DNA of 64,000 nt from Cylindrotheca closterium (Eukaryota; Bacillariophyta; Bacillariophyceae; Bacillariales; Bacillariaceae). Below the pieces are notes generated by a model. That model was given only the letters and a program-made list of their open reading frames with translations, had not been told where the DNA came from and searched no databases. This document shows, in pieces, positions 18,759 through 29,703 of the stretch. Both the position numbers and the translations under genes were made by a program. The DNA lies in the NCBI GenBank assembly GCA_933822405.4, contig CAKOGP040001668.1, positions 1 through 64,000 of the forward strand, written 5' to 3'. Within the stretch, counting starts at the first letter, position 1, and every line of letters begins with the position of its first letter.

Positions 18759-19332
18759 GCTGTGTGTGATTTGGCGTTCTCGTCGGTTGATGTCAGTGAT
18801 ATATAAAGCTTCTGGCTTTTTATATGCGAACCCTTATGACCATTGATCTGACTGGATTTTGACGGATGGAGAAGAAAGTGCTACTGAAGTTCCTGCGGAG
18901 GTTTGGTCGACTACTTTGACAAAAGAAAGATTTTTGGAGAAAGGAGTACTATAAAATAGAAGTTCAAGACATCGCTAGCAGTTCGGAGCCGGAGTGATAC
19001 CAACCGCTCAAAACGAACGAGACGATGATCACTCCCGCTTCCAGATGAGTAATCATAACCATACGGTAGCGGCAATCACTCATCGATTTCGAAAGTTGAA
19101 TCAACATCAGTGGGTTCAGGTGGACAAGTCTATTCATTTTAGTCGGATACTCGAAAATGCTCTTGAGAGATGATTCGAAGCGTTGGAAAATTGACTGGCG
19201 CGGGCTTAACGCCCGAAAAGCTTTTACTATGGAACAAGCGATGAATCCGCACGCCATCCACCCTTCGAACGGACAATTCACATTTCAATCAACCTCATTC
19301 ACAAAATTTCTTTCCACCAACCTCCCTCCACC
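18759..19332. other. Divergent promoter between MDH and the BTB gene
   Basis: No gene recognised. It has a TATATAAAG box at ~18800-18808 (plus-strand sense). Short minus-strand frames here have no motif. Confidence 0.5.
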
Positions 19333-20868
19333 ATGCCCAATCGAAGCATCGATATCGCCTCATCAGAGGAGTTTAGCTACAATGTTGAGGCCTATCGTGC
19401 CGAGATCTTGTCGGAAGGATACGTTGACGAGCGCTCAACAGGTTTCGACCTAGGAAACCGAGGAGGAGGACGATATGAGGGTCCCACCGCTGCTGGTAGA
19501 GAAGGAGCCCCCAAGTCGGCTCGTCAACCTCAAGCGTCTCCCGGCCCCAATGCAGTTAACGTTTTTCGTAGATTCTTGGGCGGTGCCCCAGGGGCTACTG
19601 TGCCAACTACTTCCCAGAAGCGAGTAGCCATTGCTACTTCCAAACAATCCTCTTTGTTCGATGACAGTACTGCTACTGATGCATTTTCCGAAGCCAGTGC
19701 CGAAACCGAGGTAATGGGTTCCACCGGACGCAGCACAGCTTCTTCTGGTAGTGGCATGGAATCTACTTTTGACTATTCTACTGTGGGGGGATCCACAGCT
19801 GGCACCAGTCGGTATGATACCAGTCGCTACTCCAGTCAGTATGAGACCAATCAAACACCACCCATTCCTGAGGGATCGATTGCCCGTCATAACATTCCCA
19901 CATCCAACCTCAAGAACACGGTCAAAATGGCCACCATGTCTCTAACAGAAGCTGCCCTCGAAGAGAACCGAAAGAATTATGGATGGCGCATTGACCCCGC
20001 ACAAAGCTTCAGTGATTGGGAAATCAAGATTGTTGCCGAATCTGGTCAAGTCAAACAATACAATGTGCACCGCATGGCCTTGGCCGCCGGGCCTCGCAAG
20101 AGTGAATACTTCGCTGACTTGTTTGGAAAGCAAGTGAATAACTTCAAGAACCAACGTCTCCGCCTCGAGATGCCAGACGAAAGTGCCAAGGTATTCCCCG
20201 TCTTTTTGGATTTTGTCTACGGTGAAAACGACCTCGAGTCTGTACAGGAGAAGGAAGAAGCCTACGCAGTCTACGAGCAGGCTGAATTCTTTGACACTCC
20301 ACTTTTGAAGCAATCCGTGGCAAATTGGTGCAAGAAACGCTTGCAATGGTACAATATTCCTGACTTTTTGCCAGAGTTGGAACGCTTCGAAGACGCCGGT
20401 CCACTCGTGCGGATGGCAGTCGATTTGTGCGCAGCTGAATTTGAAGAGCTGGGCACTGACTTTGGCTCCAAGATTGAGCCCAAGTACTTGCAAATGATTT
20501 TTGAGAACCTCATCGAGCGTGAATTCAAGTTTGATCGTGGTGCAGATTACATTTCGGAGATGATTTTGGAATGTTGCACTGCCCACCCCGACATGGCCGA
20601 AGCTAATTTCTTGGGCTTGACAGATATGCGATTCCTTCCTCTGGCCCCTGTCGAAGCCGTTTTACGACTACTGGCTGAGGAAGGCAAATTCTGTGATCCC
20701 AACTTGGAGGCCTCGACCCTTCAATCCAGATGCATCAAGAGTTTGTCTGAGAATTGGGAGTACTTCTCCTTCCAATTTCCATCGAAGGATGACATGGCCG
20801 CAGCAATGATGGCTCTACCCAAGAGCATCATGGCTCAACTATTAGTATTGACCACCGAACTTCCCTAA
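19333..20868 (+). CDS. BTB/POZ-domain protein
   Basis: 511 residues in one exon. Residues 1-190 are Ser/Thr/Gly-rich and probably disordered. Residues ~225-330 form a BTB/POZ fold: D-W-E-I-K-I-V entry strand, Y-N-V-H-R-M-A-L-A-A-G-P-R-K-S-E-Y-F, L-E-M-P-D-E-S-A-K-V-F-P-V-F-L-D-F-V-Y and A-V-Y-E-Q-A-E-F-F-D-T-P-L-L. A helical BACK-like region continues to the C-terminus. The family is expanded in diatoms. BTB proteins dimerise and commonly act as Cullin-3 substrate adaptors, but this one has no Kelch, MATH or zinc-finger recognition module, so its target is unknown. It converges on the SLC6 gene (102 bp). Confidence 0.83.
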   Translation: MPNRSIDIASSEEFSYNVEAYRAEILSEGYVDERSTGFDLGNRGGGRYEGPTAAGREGAPKSARQPQASPGPNAVNVFRRFLGGAPGATVPTTSQKRVAIATSKQSSLFDDSTATDAFSEASAETEVMGSTGRSTASSGSGMESTFDYSTVGGSTAGTSRYDTSRYSSQYETNQTPPIPEGSIARHNIPTSNLKNTVKMATMSLTEAALEENRKNYGWRIDPAQSFSDWEIKIVAESGQVKQYNVHRMALAAGPRKSEYFADLFGKQVNNFKNQRLRLEMPDESAKVFPVFLDFVYGENDLESVQEKEEAYAVYEQAEFFDTPLLKQSVANWCKKRLQWYNIPDFLPELERFEDAGPLVRMAVDLCAAEFEELGTDFGSKIEPKYLQMIFENLIEREFKFDRGADYISEMILECCTAHPDMAEANFLGLTDMRFLPLAPVEAVLRLLAEEGKFCDPNLEASTLQSRCIKSLSENWEYFSFQFPSKDDMAAAMMALPKSIMAQLLVLTTELP

Positions 20869-20970
20869 AGCTAATGTTCCGATCGAATTGGTTCCTATAC
20901 TTGAGATGTCATCTCATATTGTAAAAAATTAAATAGTCCTGAAAGTGTGTTCTACATGTACAGTAGACTC

Positions 20971-22834
20971 TTAGACCACCTCCGATAGCTGCACTGTAGG
21001 AGTAGATGGTCCACTACGAGCACTATTTCCAGTGTCAACGTCGGAATCGTTGATCTTGATATCTTCCATATCATAGGCTTCCAATTTACTTGGGTCTTTC
21101 TTGTACAAGGTGGAGAATGAAATAATCAAGATCAACACCAAAATGACCCATCCCCAAGCTTGGACAAATTTAGGATAGGACCCGTATCCATCCATAAAGT
21201 CTAAAACAATCAAATACAAGGCAAGCGCTCCAGCCAAGATAGGGACAGTGAAAAAGAAGTCAAGCTTGCACAGGGATGCTGGACCCAATCGTCGCCCAGT
21301 TGGAGTGGACGGATTGTTGTAGGTTGCCTTTGCCAAGGCATACTCCAATCGTTGATAAGTGAAATCCCAGTTCAGCATTAAGGATTCCATAAACGCAACC
21401 AATAACAGTGCAATGGAACCAATAAAGTGATCAAAGACTTCGAGTAATTCATTTCCCCGCTGAGTGGCAAAAATGATACCCACCAAGGCAGATCCAAGGC
21501 AGCACACCAGGCTCATCTTCCAGCGTGGAAGTTTGGGCAAGCCTCGTTCGGCAAAAAAGTCGAGGGCATAACTCGTAAGAGTTTGCTCCATCTGCCATCA
21601 TGATTGAAAGAAAAGATAACGTTTAAGAAAAGGTTTACGAAAAGCAAAAGTTCTTCCAACCCAAACTCCATGGACTTACGGCATAGGCACTATCCAAACC
21701 TAACAAAAATAGAGTCGAGAAGAAGAGTACCGACATGGCGTTTGCAGCCGAACCAAAGTATTGCATGGCTTCAGCCATCGTGATGAAAGCCAATCCTGAT
21801 CCGCTGCGTGTCGCCAGATCTTCGACAGAGACTCCCGATTGAGTAGCCATGTGTCCGACCAACGAAAAGGTGGCAAAGGCCGCAAAGATACTAAACACGC
21901 AGTTCGAAAGGGAAACAATCATACAGGCACGGTAGACATCCTCCTTGGGCTTTGCATAACTGGAGTAGGTAATGACAGTTCCGAGTCCAGGAGACATTGA
22001 AAAGAGGGCCTGTCCACAAGCCGCAGCCCAGGTTCTCGCATTCCACAAGTACTTGATCTCAAATCGCCCAATGTAAAATTTGATACCTTCGCCAGCACCC
22101 TCGAGAAATACTGTACGGATGACCATGATTGCCATCAATCCGACAGGAAGTAGCACGGTAATGACTGTAATCTTGGCCAAGATTTCGCGTCCAAAGCCGA
22201 CCGTCATGAAGACAATAATCCAAAAGCAAAACAGGGAGACTACCAAGGTGCCCTGCACGCCTCCCAATCCACTGACATTATCATCTACCGACCCTAGTAC
22301 ATTATCCAGCCAAAAGTTTTCGGCTCCCGTGGCAATCCAGGGAAGTGGGGTCTGGAGGGAGTTCCAAATGTATGGTAAGGTATAAGCAATGACCATCCCG
22401 TAATAGCATAGAATTATGAAAAGCATAAGTCCCGAGGCAATGCCTAAACCCTTCCATCTGGGTCGAACCTTGTCGTAACAACGAATGGTCGACAATTTGG
22501 TGTGCTGCCCCATGATCATTTCGTACAAGAACAGAGGACAAGCGACTAGAATGGCCGACACAATGTAGGCCACGAGAGCCGCACCTCCACCGTGCTGAGC
22601 AATGACATATGGAAAACGCCAAACGTTTCCAATACCAATGGCGTATCCAATCAACGCAAAGAGGTAGTGTTTGGTGTCAATGACATCCCGTTCTTCATCG
22701 TTCGTATCCTGTTTGGTGCTCGACTCGGTAACGATTCCATTGCGGTTGCGGTAAATATGCAATCCACCATAGTACAGAGGTCCTACCAAGAGGACTGCGA
22801 GGAGTGTAAAGAGACCCGAAGCAGATAAGGCCAT
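20971..22834 (-). CDS. SLC6-family Na+-coupled amino acid/neurotransmitter symporter
   Basis: Two exons, 21680-22834 and 20971-21591, with an 88-bp intron (GTAAGT..CAG) falling between codons, giving 591 residues. The first ATG in frame is at 22834. TM1 carries the family signature G-N-V-W-R-F-P-Y followed by H-G-G-G-A in TM2 (~residues 70-90). G-L-D-S-A-Y-A in TM8 provides the second sodium-site region, and about twelve hydrophobic segments are present. The S-M-S-P-G-L-G-T segment near TM6 is close to the unwound substrate-binding stretch of LeuT-fold proteins. It is a plasma-membrane or endomembrane importer of amino acids or related osmolytes, but the substrate cannot be read. The last ~45 residues are a polar, acidic cytosolic tail. 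Confidence 0.9.
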
Positions 22835-23248
22835 TTTGTTTGCTGTCGATTCTTCTAGTTGCAATGATCGGTGGATCGTGAAGTTCAACTATTCCCATGT
22901 GGCGAATAAACTGGCAGGCGGTTGTCGCACGAAGATCTTTTTCACCTTGTTTGACTGGTTCGACTCAAAATATGTTTGATTCGTTCGACTGAACGAATTT
23001 GCCGCCCGAAATTTCATCAGCACAGGTATGTTTGATATACGGATATGAATAATCACATTCAATATCAGCGACCGATGCTTCCAAGAATGGGCTACTCAAA
23101 ACTGCTGGCTGGTGCGTTTAACTGCCAATCTGAAATTGATCTTGGTGGAGTGATTTCTATTTTCTGAAATCAACAGCATTCAGGTTGTGGTCCACCAATC
23201 CAGACGAAAGGGGACGAGGGTACCTACAACTTGATACAAAATACCAGC
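22835..23248. other. Divergent promoter between SLC6 and the TPR gene
   Basis: No gene recognised. Both transcripts start within this 414-bp stretch. TTCGACT is repeated at ~22978-22992 (TTCGTTCGACT and TTCGACT variants), with no known factor. Confidence 0.45.
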
Positions 23249-26200
23249 ATGATACCCATGGAAGTGGATGAGCCTACCAACGTTATAGGAACTGAAAATG
23301 CGACCGTTCGAGCGCTGTCGTCGCCTTCCAAAGCATTGTCGCCGAATCAACAACGCAACGGCAATATGATGGTTAGTTCGTTTTCCAACATGGCTAACCA
23401 AGCTATTTCCAGAGGACAATATAGAGAAGCTCTCAGCCATTATCAAAAAGCGTTGGAAGACTATTCCAGAGAGTCCCCTACTGTGGTTCAGCTGGTGAAT
23501 GCGGCGGCAACTTGCTTCAATTTGGGAGCGCTATCAAAGAAATTGCAGGATTACAACAGTGCGGCCAAGTATTTTCGGCAGGCTGAAAACATTTATAGAA
23601 ACTGTCAGATCCAAGTGCGACAGATTGGAAACGGAGGAAAGGATCGATCATCCTCGTCATCATCTTGTAATGTTTGCTTGATTCAATTGATTGTAGAAAC
23701 TCTGCAAGCAAGAGCTCACTTACACTACAAATATCAGAACTTGCTGGAAAAAGCTATTGAATGCCATGAAGAAGTAGTGGAGATCTTGGAACAGCATCGC
23801 TTATACGGGGACGATATTGATACGGTCCAGTTCAAAATCAAGTTCCAACCGCTACTGCCCGAACAACGGTGGGAGCTGTTGGTGACATCACTGCAGTTTC
23901 TAGGCAAGTTTTATGTGGAAAAGGGTGATTTGGAGGACGGGCTCATGGCCTATCAAGAAGTCTTGAAAATATTAGAAGATCAAGATGAATTGGATACTCA
24001 ACATCGACAGGAAGAAACGATTCAAATCATTCGGGCATTGGAGGAAATTCACGCCGATCAGCAACCCGATATGCACGAATCAAATGCCGAAGAAGCTTCG
24101 GAAATGCAACGAATGGCTCTCTTGGAGGAAGATGATGAAAACTGGGACAAGGCTCTGATATACTGGGAGCGCGTTCTATATTTCCAATCACAAGAGTATG
24201 GTGAAGAATCATTTGAAGTTGGGATTGCTTTGTGCCAAGTGGCACGAGTCATGGTGGCACAGGGAAATCACGAAGGTGGTCTGGATCTGTATCAAGCGGC
24301 TACATTGAAGTACCGAAATTCGAACAATCTGTTGCCAAACCACTTGATTACCAATGCCGCACACGCGTTTCTAGTGCTGCAACAACCCTTGGAAGCTTTA
24401 GCATGGTTGGAAGACCTTGCGTCCCAAAGCGTTGTTCCAGAAGAAAAGGCTCTGATACTATATGAGCTAGGAAAGATATATCTGGAGCAAGGACAGCTAC
24501 ACGAATCGTCACGGGTTCTTTGCGAAAGCGCCGAGCTTGGCGAAGGCGACGAAGAGCACGTATTCGCTCTACTGCAAAAAGTGGAATTCTTGCAACAACG
24601 GAGACAGTTGAATTCTCCAGATGTTGCTGCTGCCATGGCATTGGAAGCAATCAATGAAGGTACTGATGAAGAGGCTTCAGCTGTATCTACCGTTCTTTCC
24701 AAGGACAAGATCGCCACGTCAATGAGTAAGAAACCTTTACCAATCGACTTTGACGGCGAAGAAAAGAAGTTGGAACTTGAAGATGTGTTGGGCCCTATTT
24801 ATGACGACAAGTCAGAGCCCGGTCAACTCTCAACACTCAGTCCAAAGAATGCAATGTCTTCAAAGAGTGAACTTGGTTCTCTTCTCGAAGTTGCAGAGGA
24901 AGAAGAGAGTGGCGAAAGCGATGAGGAACCTCAAGTGGCACAACTCAAAGACTTGACCGCTTCTTTGGACAAAAGTGACGGTGCTGATGAAAGCGCTGTG
25001 ATTGATCAGCCGGATATGGACTCAATTCCAGATATCGAAGAGATGAACGGACCATTGTCATCCCCTATCCACATGCCCGTGAATGACCCTACTGATAGCG
25101 ACATTTTGATATCTGCTTCGTTGGAGTCTCTACAGTTCGAGGATGACGACTACAAATCTGTGAGTGCTGCTAGTCATCCACCAATGGATGGCAACGTTCT
25201 CTTTGGGGACGAGGAAGGCGAACCACAGCATAAAATCCTGGAGTCTCGTTCACATGTCTCTCAGCTCCCTGAAGTAACTCCCAGCGATGAGTCTTTTCGG
25301 GGAGCATTGCCTTCTGAAGCGGCTGAAAGAGCACCGAGTCAATCAACCGATGGACCAGCAACGTTATCACGTGCCATCTCTGATGCTAGTACTCCGCATA
25401 GTCTATCTCAACATGACTTGGCGATTACCGACTCCCCCTCGGAGGGAATGATGTCTTCTGGCCTTTCTGGCATTGATACGATCAGCTTGGGAACCACCCT
25501 CTTTGTTTCGGCTGAAGGTCCCGAACCAGTCTCCGACAACAATGCTGAAGCGCAATCTCAGACCATTGATGATGAAGTTAACGACCATGCCGATGACCTT
25601 CCAAAGATGACAATCTCCGATGTAAATGTTCCCGCAGCTGATTCGTCCCCCGCCATTACATATCCAGCTACAGCCGGGCCATCGCCAGCCAAAGCATCCC
25701 CGGCGGATAGCGAGACATCCAGAACGGGTTTACTGAAAACAGAACAGAAAGGAAAACCCAGTCCAGCTTCTAAAGGTCTCCGGCTTCCTTCGTTATCATC
25801 CCCACGAAACCCAACTCCACATGCAAAGACAACCTCTTCTTCATTGGATTTTAAGAATCCTATTTTGAGAATCAAGCGAGACTATGCCGAAATGCCCAGG
25901 GGGTCCAGATCAGAATCGAGTCAGGCTTCAAAATCTGCTCCTCGCAAAGGTTTTGTGAAGGCTCTTGCCAGCCAATTTAAGCGATCACGAAGCAAACGAG
26001 CAACTGGACTCGGTGCATTGGACGAAGATAAAGTTGTTGGAACTAAACTACCCAGCGAATTCGATGATGATTTCTCCCAGTGTGATGCGCCAGTTCACTT
26101 TATCTTCGACGACGATGACGCATCCCAGGTTTCCCAAATTACCTTTCGAATGGAGGAATATTCATCTCGGAAGACAAGCCAACCAGATGGCCAGTGGTGG

Positions 26201-28285
26201 TGGGGCGTTACCAAGGAAGGGCTGGAGGGATGGTTCCCATCAGAATATGTCACCCAAGCTGTCCAAGCGGCCGAAGGTTTCTTGTCTGCAAAGTCAATCC
26301 ACGATCTTGCGAAATCCAGGCCACTTGACTTTGATTCCGACGAGGAGTCGGAGGCTGGGGACGAGCGCCCAAAGGAATCCACCGTTGGACCGATCACTAC
26401 AGAGGATTTGGACAGTCAACTCGAACGACCTGCTCCGTTGTCGAACAACGCTCGTGCGCAGTCTGCCAGCACTCGCGGAACCCAGTCTAATGTTTCAAGC
26501 GGTCCAAATACAACTCAGTCCTCCAAGAAGCAAACCCTTGTTTCGAAGATTGAAGAAAAGGAATCAATGCTACAAACCCAAATTGGGGAAAATGGATCCG
26601 AGCACGTGGACGTCGCAACAACGCTCTTTGATCTTGCTGTCCTGAAAGGCAAGAATAACAACTTCGACGAAGCTCTTGAACTTGCCCAGCAATCATTACA
26701 ATCGCAGAAATCCACATTGAACATGTCTGATGCATGTAAGACCTTGCATTTCCTCGCTGATTTGCACATGAAGCAAAAGAAATCGACAGCTGCGATAGCA
26801 TGCTATGAAGAGGCGCAGCGATACCAAGAATCGCTGTTTGGATACTTCCATGAGGAAACAGCAATCACATTGAACCGAATTGGGAATGTTTTTGCAACTC
26901 AAGGGGAGTTCGGTCTTGCTATGGAGAACTACAAGGAGGCCCTCCGCATTCTAAAGGAATGCTGTGGGGAAGAAGTTAAGAACCCCTTGGTGTCACAGAC
27001 TTTGATCCAAATAGGTGCAGTGTACTACAGAGAAAGGAACTCACTTGCAACCATCCAGTCCAAGGTTGATGGATACAGCACATTCATCGAAGGTGGTATG
27101 TTGGAAGTCATTGGGCGAGCTCATGAGGAAAGAGGTTCATACCGTATGGCTTTGGCTTTCTTTGAAGAGAAGCTTCAATTCCTGAATGATAACGAGAATT
27201 CTGACCTCGAACAGGTCGCTGAAACTTTGAACAGTCTAGGAATGTTGAGTTGTCGAGCTGGCCTTTTCTTGGAGGCCATTGACTACTACGATAAGGCACT
27301 CGGAATCCAAATGAAGCTTGGTTGTGATGAAGTCCAACTTGCCATGGCTCGGGTTCTTGCCGGTAGTGTACAGTACTCATTAGGCCACTTCAGCAAGGCA
27401 CTGAAACTATTCCAGGATGCCATAGACACTCTTCGGGACCACGTTGGTTCCGAACAAGAGACAGTGGCAGCTACACTTTTCCACATGGGAATTGTTCGCA
27501 CCGCATTGTGTGAATATGACGATGCCATGTCGGATTTCCGTGATGCGCTTGATGTGCAACAGAAACTTCTGGGAAATGATCATCCTGCAACGCTCAGAAC
27601 TAGACGGGAAATCGGAAATCTTTATGCTGTTTATGAGTCGGAACTTGACTCTGCATTTGAAGAGTTCAATGATATCCTCGAGGTTCAAAAGAGAATTCAT
27701 GGAGAGAGGCATCCCAATGTTGCTGAAACCTTACAGAGTATAGGGTGTGCTCAAGCGAAGAAAGGCGATCACAGCGCTGCACTTCGTACCCTCGAAGACT
27801 GCTACAACATGCGATTAGAATTCCTCGGTATGGACCACCCTCTTCAAGCTACAACGCTTCACGAGATCGCCAAAATTCAGCTAGGGCGAGGTCGTCTGAA
27901 GAAGGCAATGCACATTGTTGACGCAGCTCTCAATATTCGAGTTGAGTCGCTGAGTGAGCAGCACATCGATGTTGCTATGGCACTTGCAACAAAAGCAAGT
28001 TGTTTGGTGGCTCAGAATAGCTTTGTTGAAGCGACCAAGCTATTCTTGGAAGCACTAAGTATTTCCCAAGCCGCTGTTGGCCCAATCCATCCATGTGGTG
28101 CAAATATTCATGAACAGATTGGCATTATGCATCTTCGAAAGTGTCATTTTGAAGAAGCAGCAGCCGCCATCAACAAGGCACTTGAAATCTATCGCCAATC
28201 AAATTTGGATGAAGATCACCCTGGAATCAAGGGTGCTTTGGAGGAACTAGAAAGAGTCGAAAGAGCTGAAATGCTTTGTGTGTAG
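23249..28285 (+). CDS. Very large TPR-SH3-TPR scaffold protein (kinesin-light-chain-like repeats)
   Basis: 1,678 residues in one exon of 5 kb, starting at the ATG at 23249 (23258 also possible). An N-terminal TPR block (~residues 45-460) has A-L-S-H-Y-Q-K-A-L-E type units. Next comes a long acidic, Ser/Pro-rich disordered middle (~470-960). A small SH3-like module near 985-1010 shows W-W-W-G-V, E-G-L-E-G-W-F-P and S-E-Y-V. The C-terminal block (~1100-1670) contains about ten 42-residue kinesin-light-chain-type TPRs, recognisable by H-P-x-V/A-A-x-T-L-x-x-I/L-G repeats. Proteins of this design act as scaffolds or cargo adaptors. No enzymatic domain is present. The KLC resemblance suggests motor-cargo linkage but the heptad dimerisation region of true KLC is absent. 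Confidence 0.85.
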   Translation: MIPMEVDEPTNVIGTENATVRALSSPSKALSPNQQRNGNMMVSSFSNMANQAISRGQYREALSHYQKALEDYSRESPTVVQLVNAAATCFNLGALSKKLQDYNSAAKYFRQAENIYRNCQIQVRQIGNGGKDRSSSSSSCNVCLIQLIVETLQARAHLHYKYQNLLEKAIECHEEVVEILEQHRLYGDDIDTVQFKIKFQPLLPEQRWELLVTSLQFLGKFYVEKGDLEDGLMAYQEVLKILEDQDELDTQHRQEETIQIIRALEEIHADQQPDMHESNAEEASEMQRMALLEEDDENWDKALIYWERVLYFQSQEYGEESFEVGIALCQVARVMVAQGNHEGGLDLYQAATLKYRNSNNLLPNHLITNAAHAFLVLQQPLEALAWLEDLASQSVVPEEKALILYELGKIYLEQGQLHESSRVLCESAELGEGDEEHVFALLQKVEFLQQRRQLNSPDVAAAMALEAINEGTDEEASAVSTVLSKDKIATSMSKKPLPIDFDGEEKKLELEDVLGPIYDDKSEPGQLSTLSPKNAMSSKSELGSLLEVAEEEESGESDEEPQVAQLKDLTASLDKSDGADESAVIDQPDMDSIPDIEEMNGPLSSPIHMPVNDPTDSDILISASLESLQFEDDDYKSVSAASHPPMDGNVLFGDEEGEPQHKILESRSHVSQLPEVTPSDESFRGALPSEAAERAPSQSTDGPATLSRAISDASTPHSLSQHDLAITDSPSEGMMSSGLSGIDTISLGTTLFVSAEGPEPVSDNNAEAQSQTIDDEVNDHADDLPKMTISDVNVPAADSSPAITYPATAGPSPAKASPADSETSRTGLLKTEQKGKPSPASKGLRLPSLSSPRNPTPHAKTTSSSLDFKNPILRIKRDYAEMPRGSRSESSQASKSAPRKGFVKALASQFKRSRSKRATGLGALDEDKVVGTKLPSEFDDDFSQCDAPVHFIFDDDDASQVSQITFRMEEYSSRKTSQPDGQWWWGVTKEGLEGWFPSEYVTQAVQAAEGFLSAKSIHDLAKSRPLDFDSDEESEAGDERPKESTVGPITTEDLDSQLERPAPLSNNARAQSASTRGTQSNVSSGPNTTQSSKKQTLVSKIEEKESMLQTQIGENGSEHVDVATTLFDLAVLKGKNNNFDEALELAQQSLQSQKSTLNMSDACKTLHFLADLHMKQKKSTAAIACYEEAQRYQESLFGYFHEETAITLNRIGNVFATQGEFGLAMENYKEALRILKECCGEEVKNPLVSQTLIQIGAVYYRERNSLATIQSKVDGYSTFIEGGMLEVIGRAHEERGSYRMALAFFEEKLQFLNDNENSDLEQVAETLNSLGMLSCRAGLFLEAIDYYDKALGIQMKLGCDEVQLAMARVLAGSVQYSLGHFSKALKLFQDAIDTLRDHVGSEQETVAATLFHMGIVRTALCEYDDAMSDFRDALDVQQKLLGNDHPATLRTRREIGNLYAVYESELDSAFEEFNDILEVQKRIHGERHPNVAETLQSIGCAQAKKGDHSAALRTLEDCYNMRLEFLGMDHPLQATTLHEIAKIQLGRGRLKKAMHIVDAALNIRVESLSEQHIDVAMALATKASCLVAQNSFVEATKLFLEALSISQAAVGPIHPCGANIHEQIGIMHLRKCHFEEAAAAINKALEIYRQSNLDEDHPGIKGALEELERVERAEMLCV

Positions 28286-28563
28286 AGAGATATAGAAACA
28301 CAGCAAACAATAGATTCAGCTTATATTACAATTAGAATCTGTTCACAAGCATGAATGTCATACTTTACTATTTCGTTTGATTACGGTACTGTTGCTTGCT
28401 GTCTTGCAGTAGGGGTACCTGGTACTGTATTTTGAAGAATAGTTCACGGTTCCAGTCAGTCGTCAAAACGGCAAATGGACAGACCGGACTCTCAAGCCAG
28501 TCTTTCCTTTCATTTTCTTGGACAACATAAAACAACGAAAAAACATCCATTCTCAGAATAACA

Positions 28564-29619
28564 ATGGTGAAGAAGAAGCCAGACGCCTCGTTAAAGGGCA
28601 AAAAGCCTATGAATACGGCCAAGGCCGGGAAAACTACTGTTATCACCCGGAACCCTGGACACATCACGAATCGACTGAAGCGTAGTGAAATGTATGGGAA
28701 ATACCTGCAACAAAAACGAAAATCAAAGCAAGAAGAGAGAAAACAAAGAATCAGGGACGCTGAGGCCCTAGGTGAAGACGCCCAAGTAAAGAAGGCAGTC
28801 CCCAAAACTTTGGACAACACTCGAGAAATCGAACCTACTCTTGTTAAGCAAGACCCAGAAGTATTTGCAGATGAAGCAGACGACGAGTTTGCAAGATACT
28901 TTCAGTCGGAAACTCCTCCCAAGGTCTTGGTGACGACACGCCCGCGACCATCCAGACACCTCTTTTGGTTCATTGCTGATTTGCAACGTCTGATCCCTGC
29001 TTTGCATTTCTATCCTCGAAAACACTACTCTCTGAAAGAAATCTGCAGTTTTGCACAGAACCGAGGCTTTTCACACTTAATTGTTCTTGGGGAGAATGCC
29101 AAACATTGCAATGGAATGACAATCTCTCACTTGGGGTCGGGAGACGGACTTGTTGGACCTACTGCATTCTTCAAGGTTTCCAACGTTGTTACTTCGCAGA
29201 ATATTCCAAACCACGGTGCCTCCACTAAACACATCCCAGAATTGAACCTGCACGGATTTGGAACTCGTCTTGGTCACAGGATAGGGCGACTGTTGGGGAG
29301 TATTTTCCCTCATGATGCAGAATTTGTTGGACGACAGGTTGCTACCTTTCACAATCAACGTGATTATATCTTTGTGAGGCATCATCGTTATGTGTTTGAA
29401 GAAAAGAAGAAGAATGAGAAGAAAAAGAAGGACGACGAACCAGAGAAAAAACTAGAATTGAAGGATCGAGTCAAGGCCAGGCTGCAAGAGTTGGGGCCAC
29501 GATTTACTTTAAAACTACGGTGGCTCCAAGAGGGTACATTCGATACACAGTTTGGAGAGTACGAGTGGATTCACAAGCGAAAGGAAATGGACACCACGAG
29601 AAGGCGTTTCCATTTATAA
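28564..29619 (+). CDS. RPF1: Ribosome production factor 1, Brix-domain protein
   Basis: 351 residues in one exon. A basic N-terminus (R-N-P-x-H-I-x-N-R-x-K-R-S-E) precedes the acidic D-E-A-D-D-E-F-A-R-Y-F segment (~residues 101-111) and the Brix domain (~120-315) with P-K-V-L-V-T-T, G-P-T-A-x-F-K-V, L-G-H-R-I-G-R, F-V-G-R-Q-V-A-T-F-H-N-Q-R-D and Y-I-F-V-R-H-H-R-Y. The tail has E-L-G-P-R-F-T-L-K-L, F-G-E-Y-E-W and the terminal T-R-R-R-F-H-L, all diagnostic of RPF1 rather than RPF2, BRX1, IMP4 or SSF1. It is a 60S pre-ribosome assembly factor in the nucleolus needed for 27S pre-rRNA processing. A Lys/Glu-rich insertion near 280-300 is slightly longer than in fungi. It converges on beta-COP (84 bp). 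Confidence 0.95.
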   Translation: MVKKKPDASLKGKKPMNTAKAGKTTVITRNPGHITNRLKRSEMYGKYLQQKRKSKQEERKQRIRDAEALGEDAQVKKAVPKTLDNTREIEPTLVKQDPEVFADEADDEFARYFQSETPPKVLVTTRPRPSRHLFWFIADLQRLIPALHFYPRKHYSLKEICSFAQNRGFSHLIVLGENAKHCNGMTISHLGSGDGLVGPTAFFKVSNVVTSQNIPNHGASTKHIPELNLHGFGTRLGHRIGRLLGSIFPHDAEFVGRQVATFHNQRDYIFVRHHRYVFEEKKKNEKKKKDDEPEKKLELKDRVKARLQELGPRFTLKLRWLQEGTFDTQFGEYEWIHKRKEMDTTRRRFHL

Positions 29620-29703
29620 ATATAGAACAGCTGACGTTCATCACTTTGATCTGCCATTTAGTCGTATAATAGGGTATCTAATCGTTATCATCTTATCCCG
29701 TTC

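Noticed and set aside
22835..22888. N-terminal extension of the SLC6 frame
   Set aside because: The frame begins with TTG at 22888. The first ATG at 22834 is directly followed by a hydrophobic segment and is the better start.
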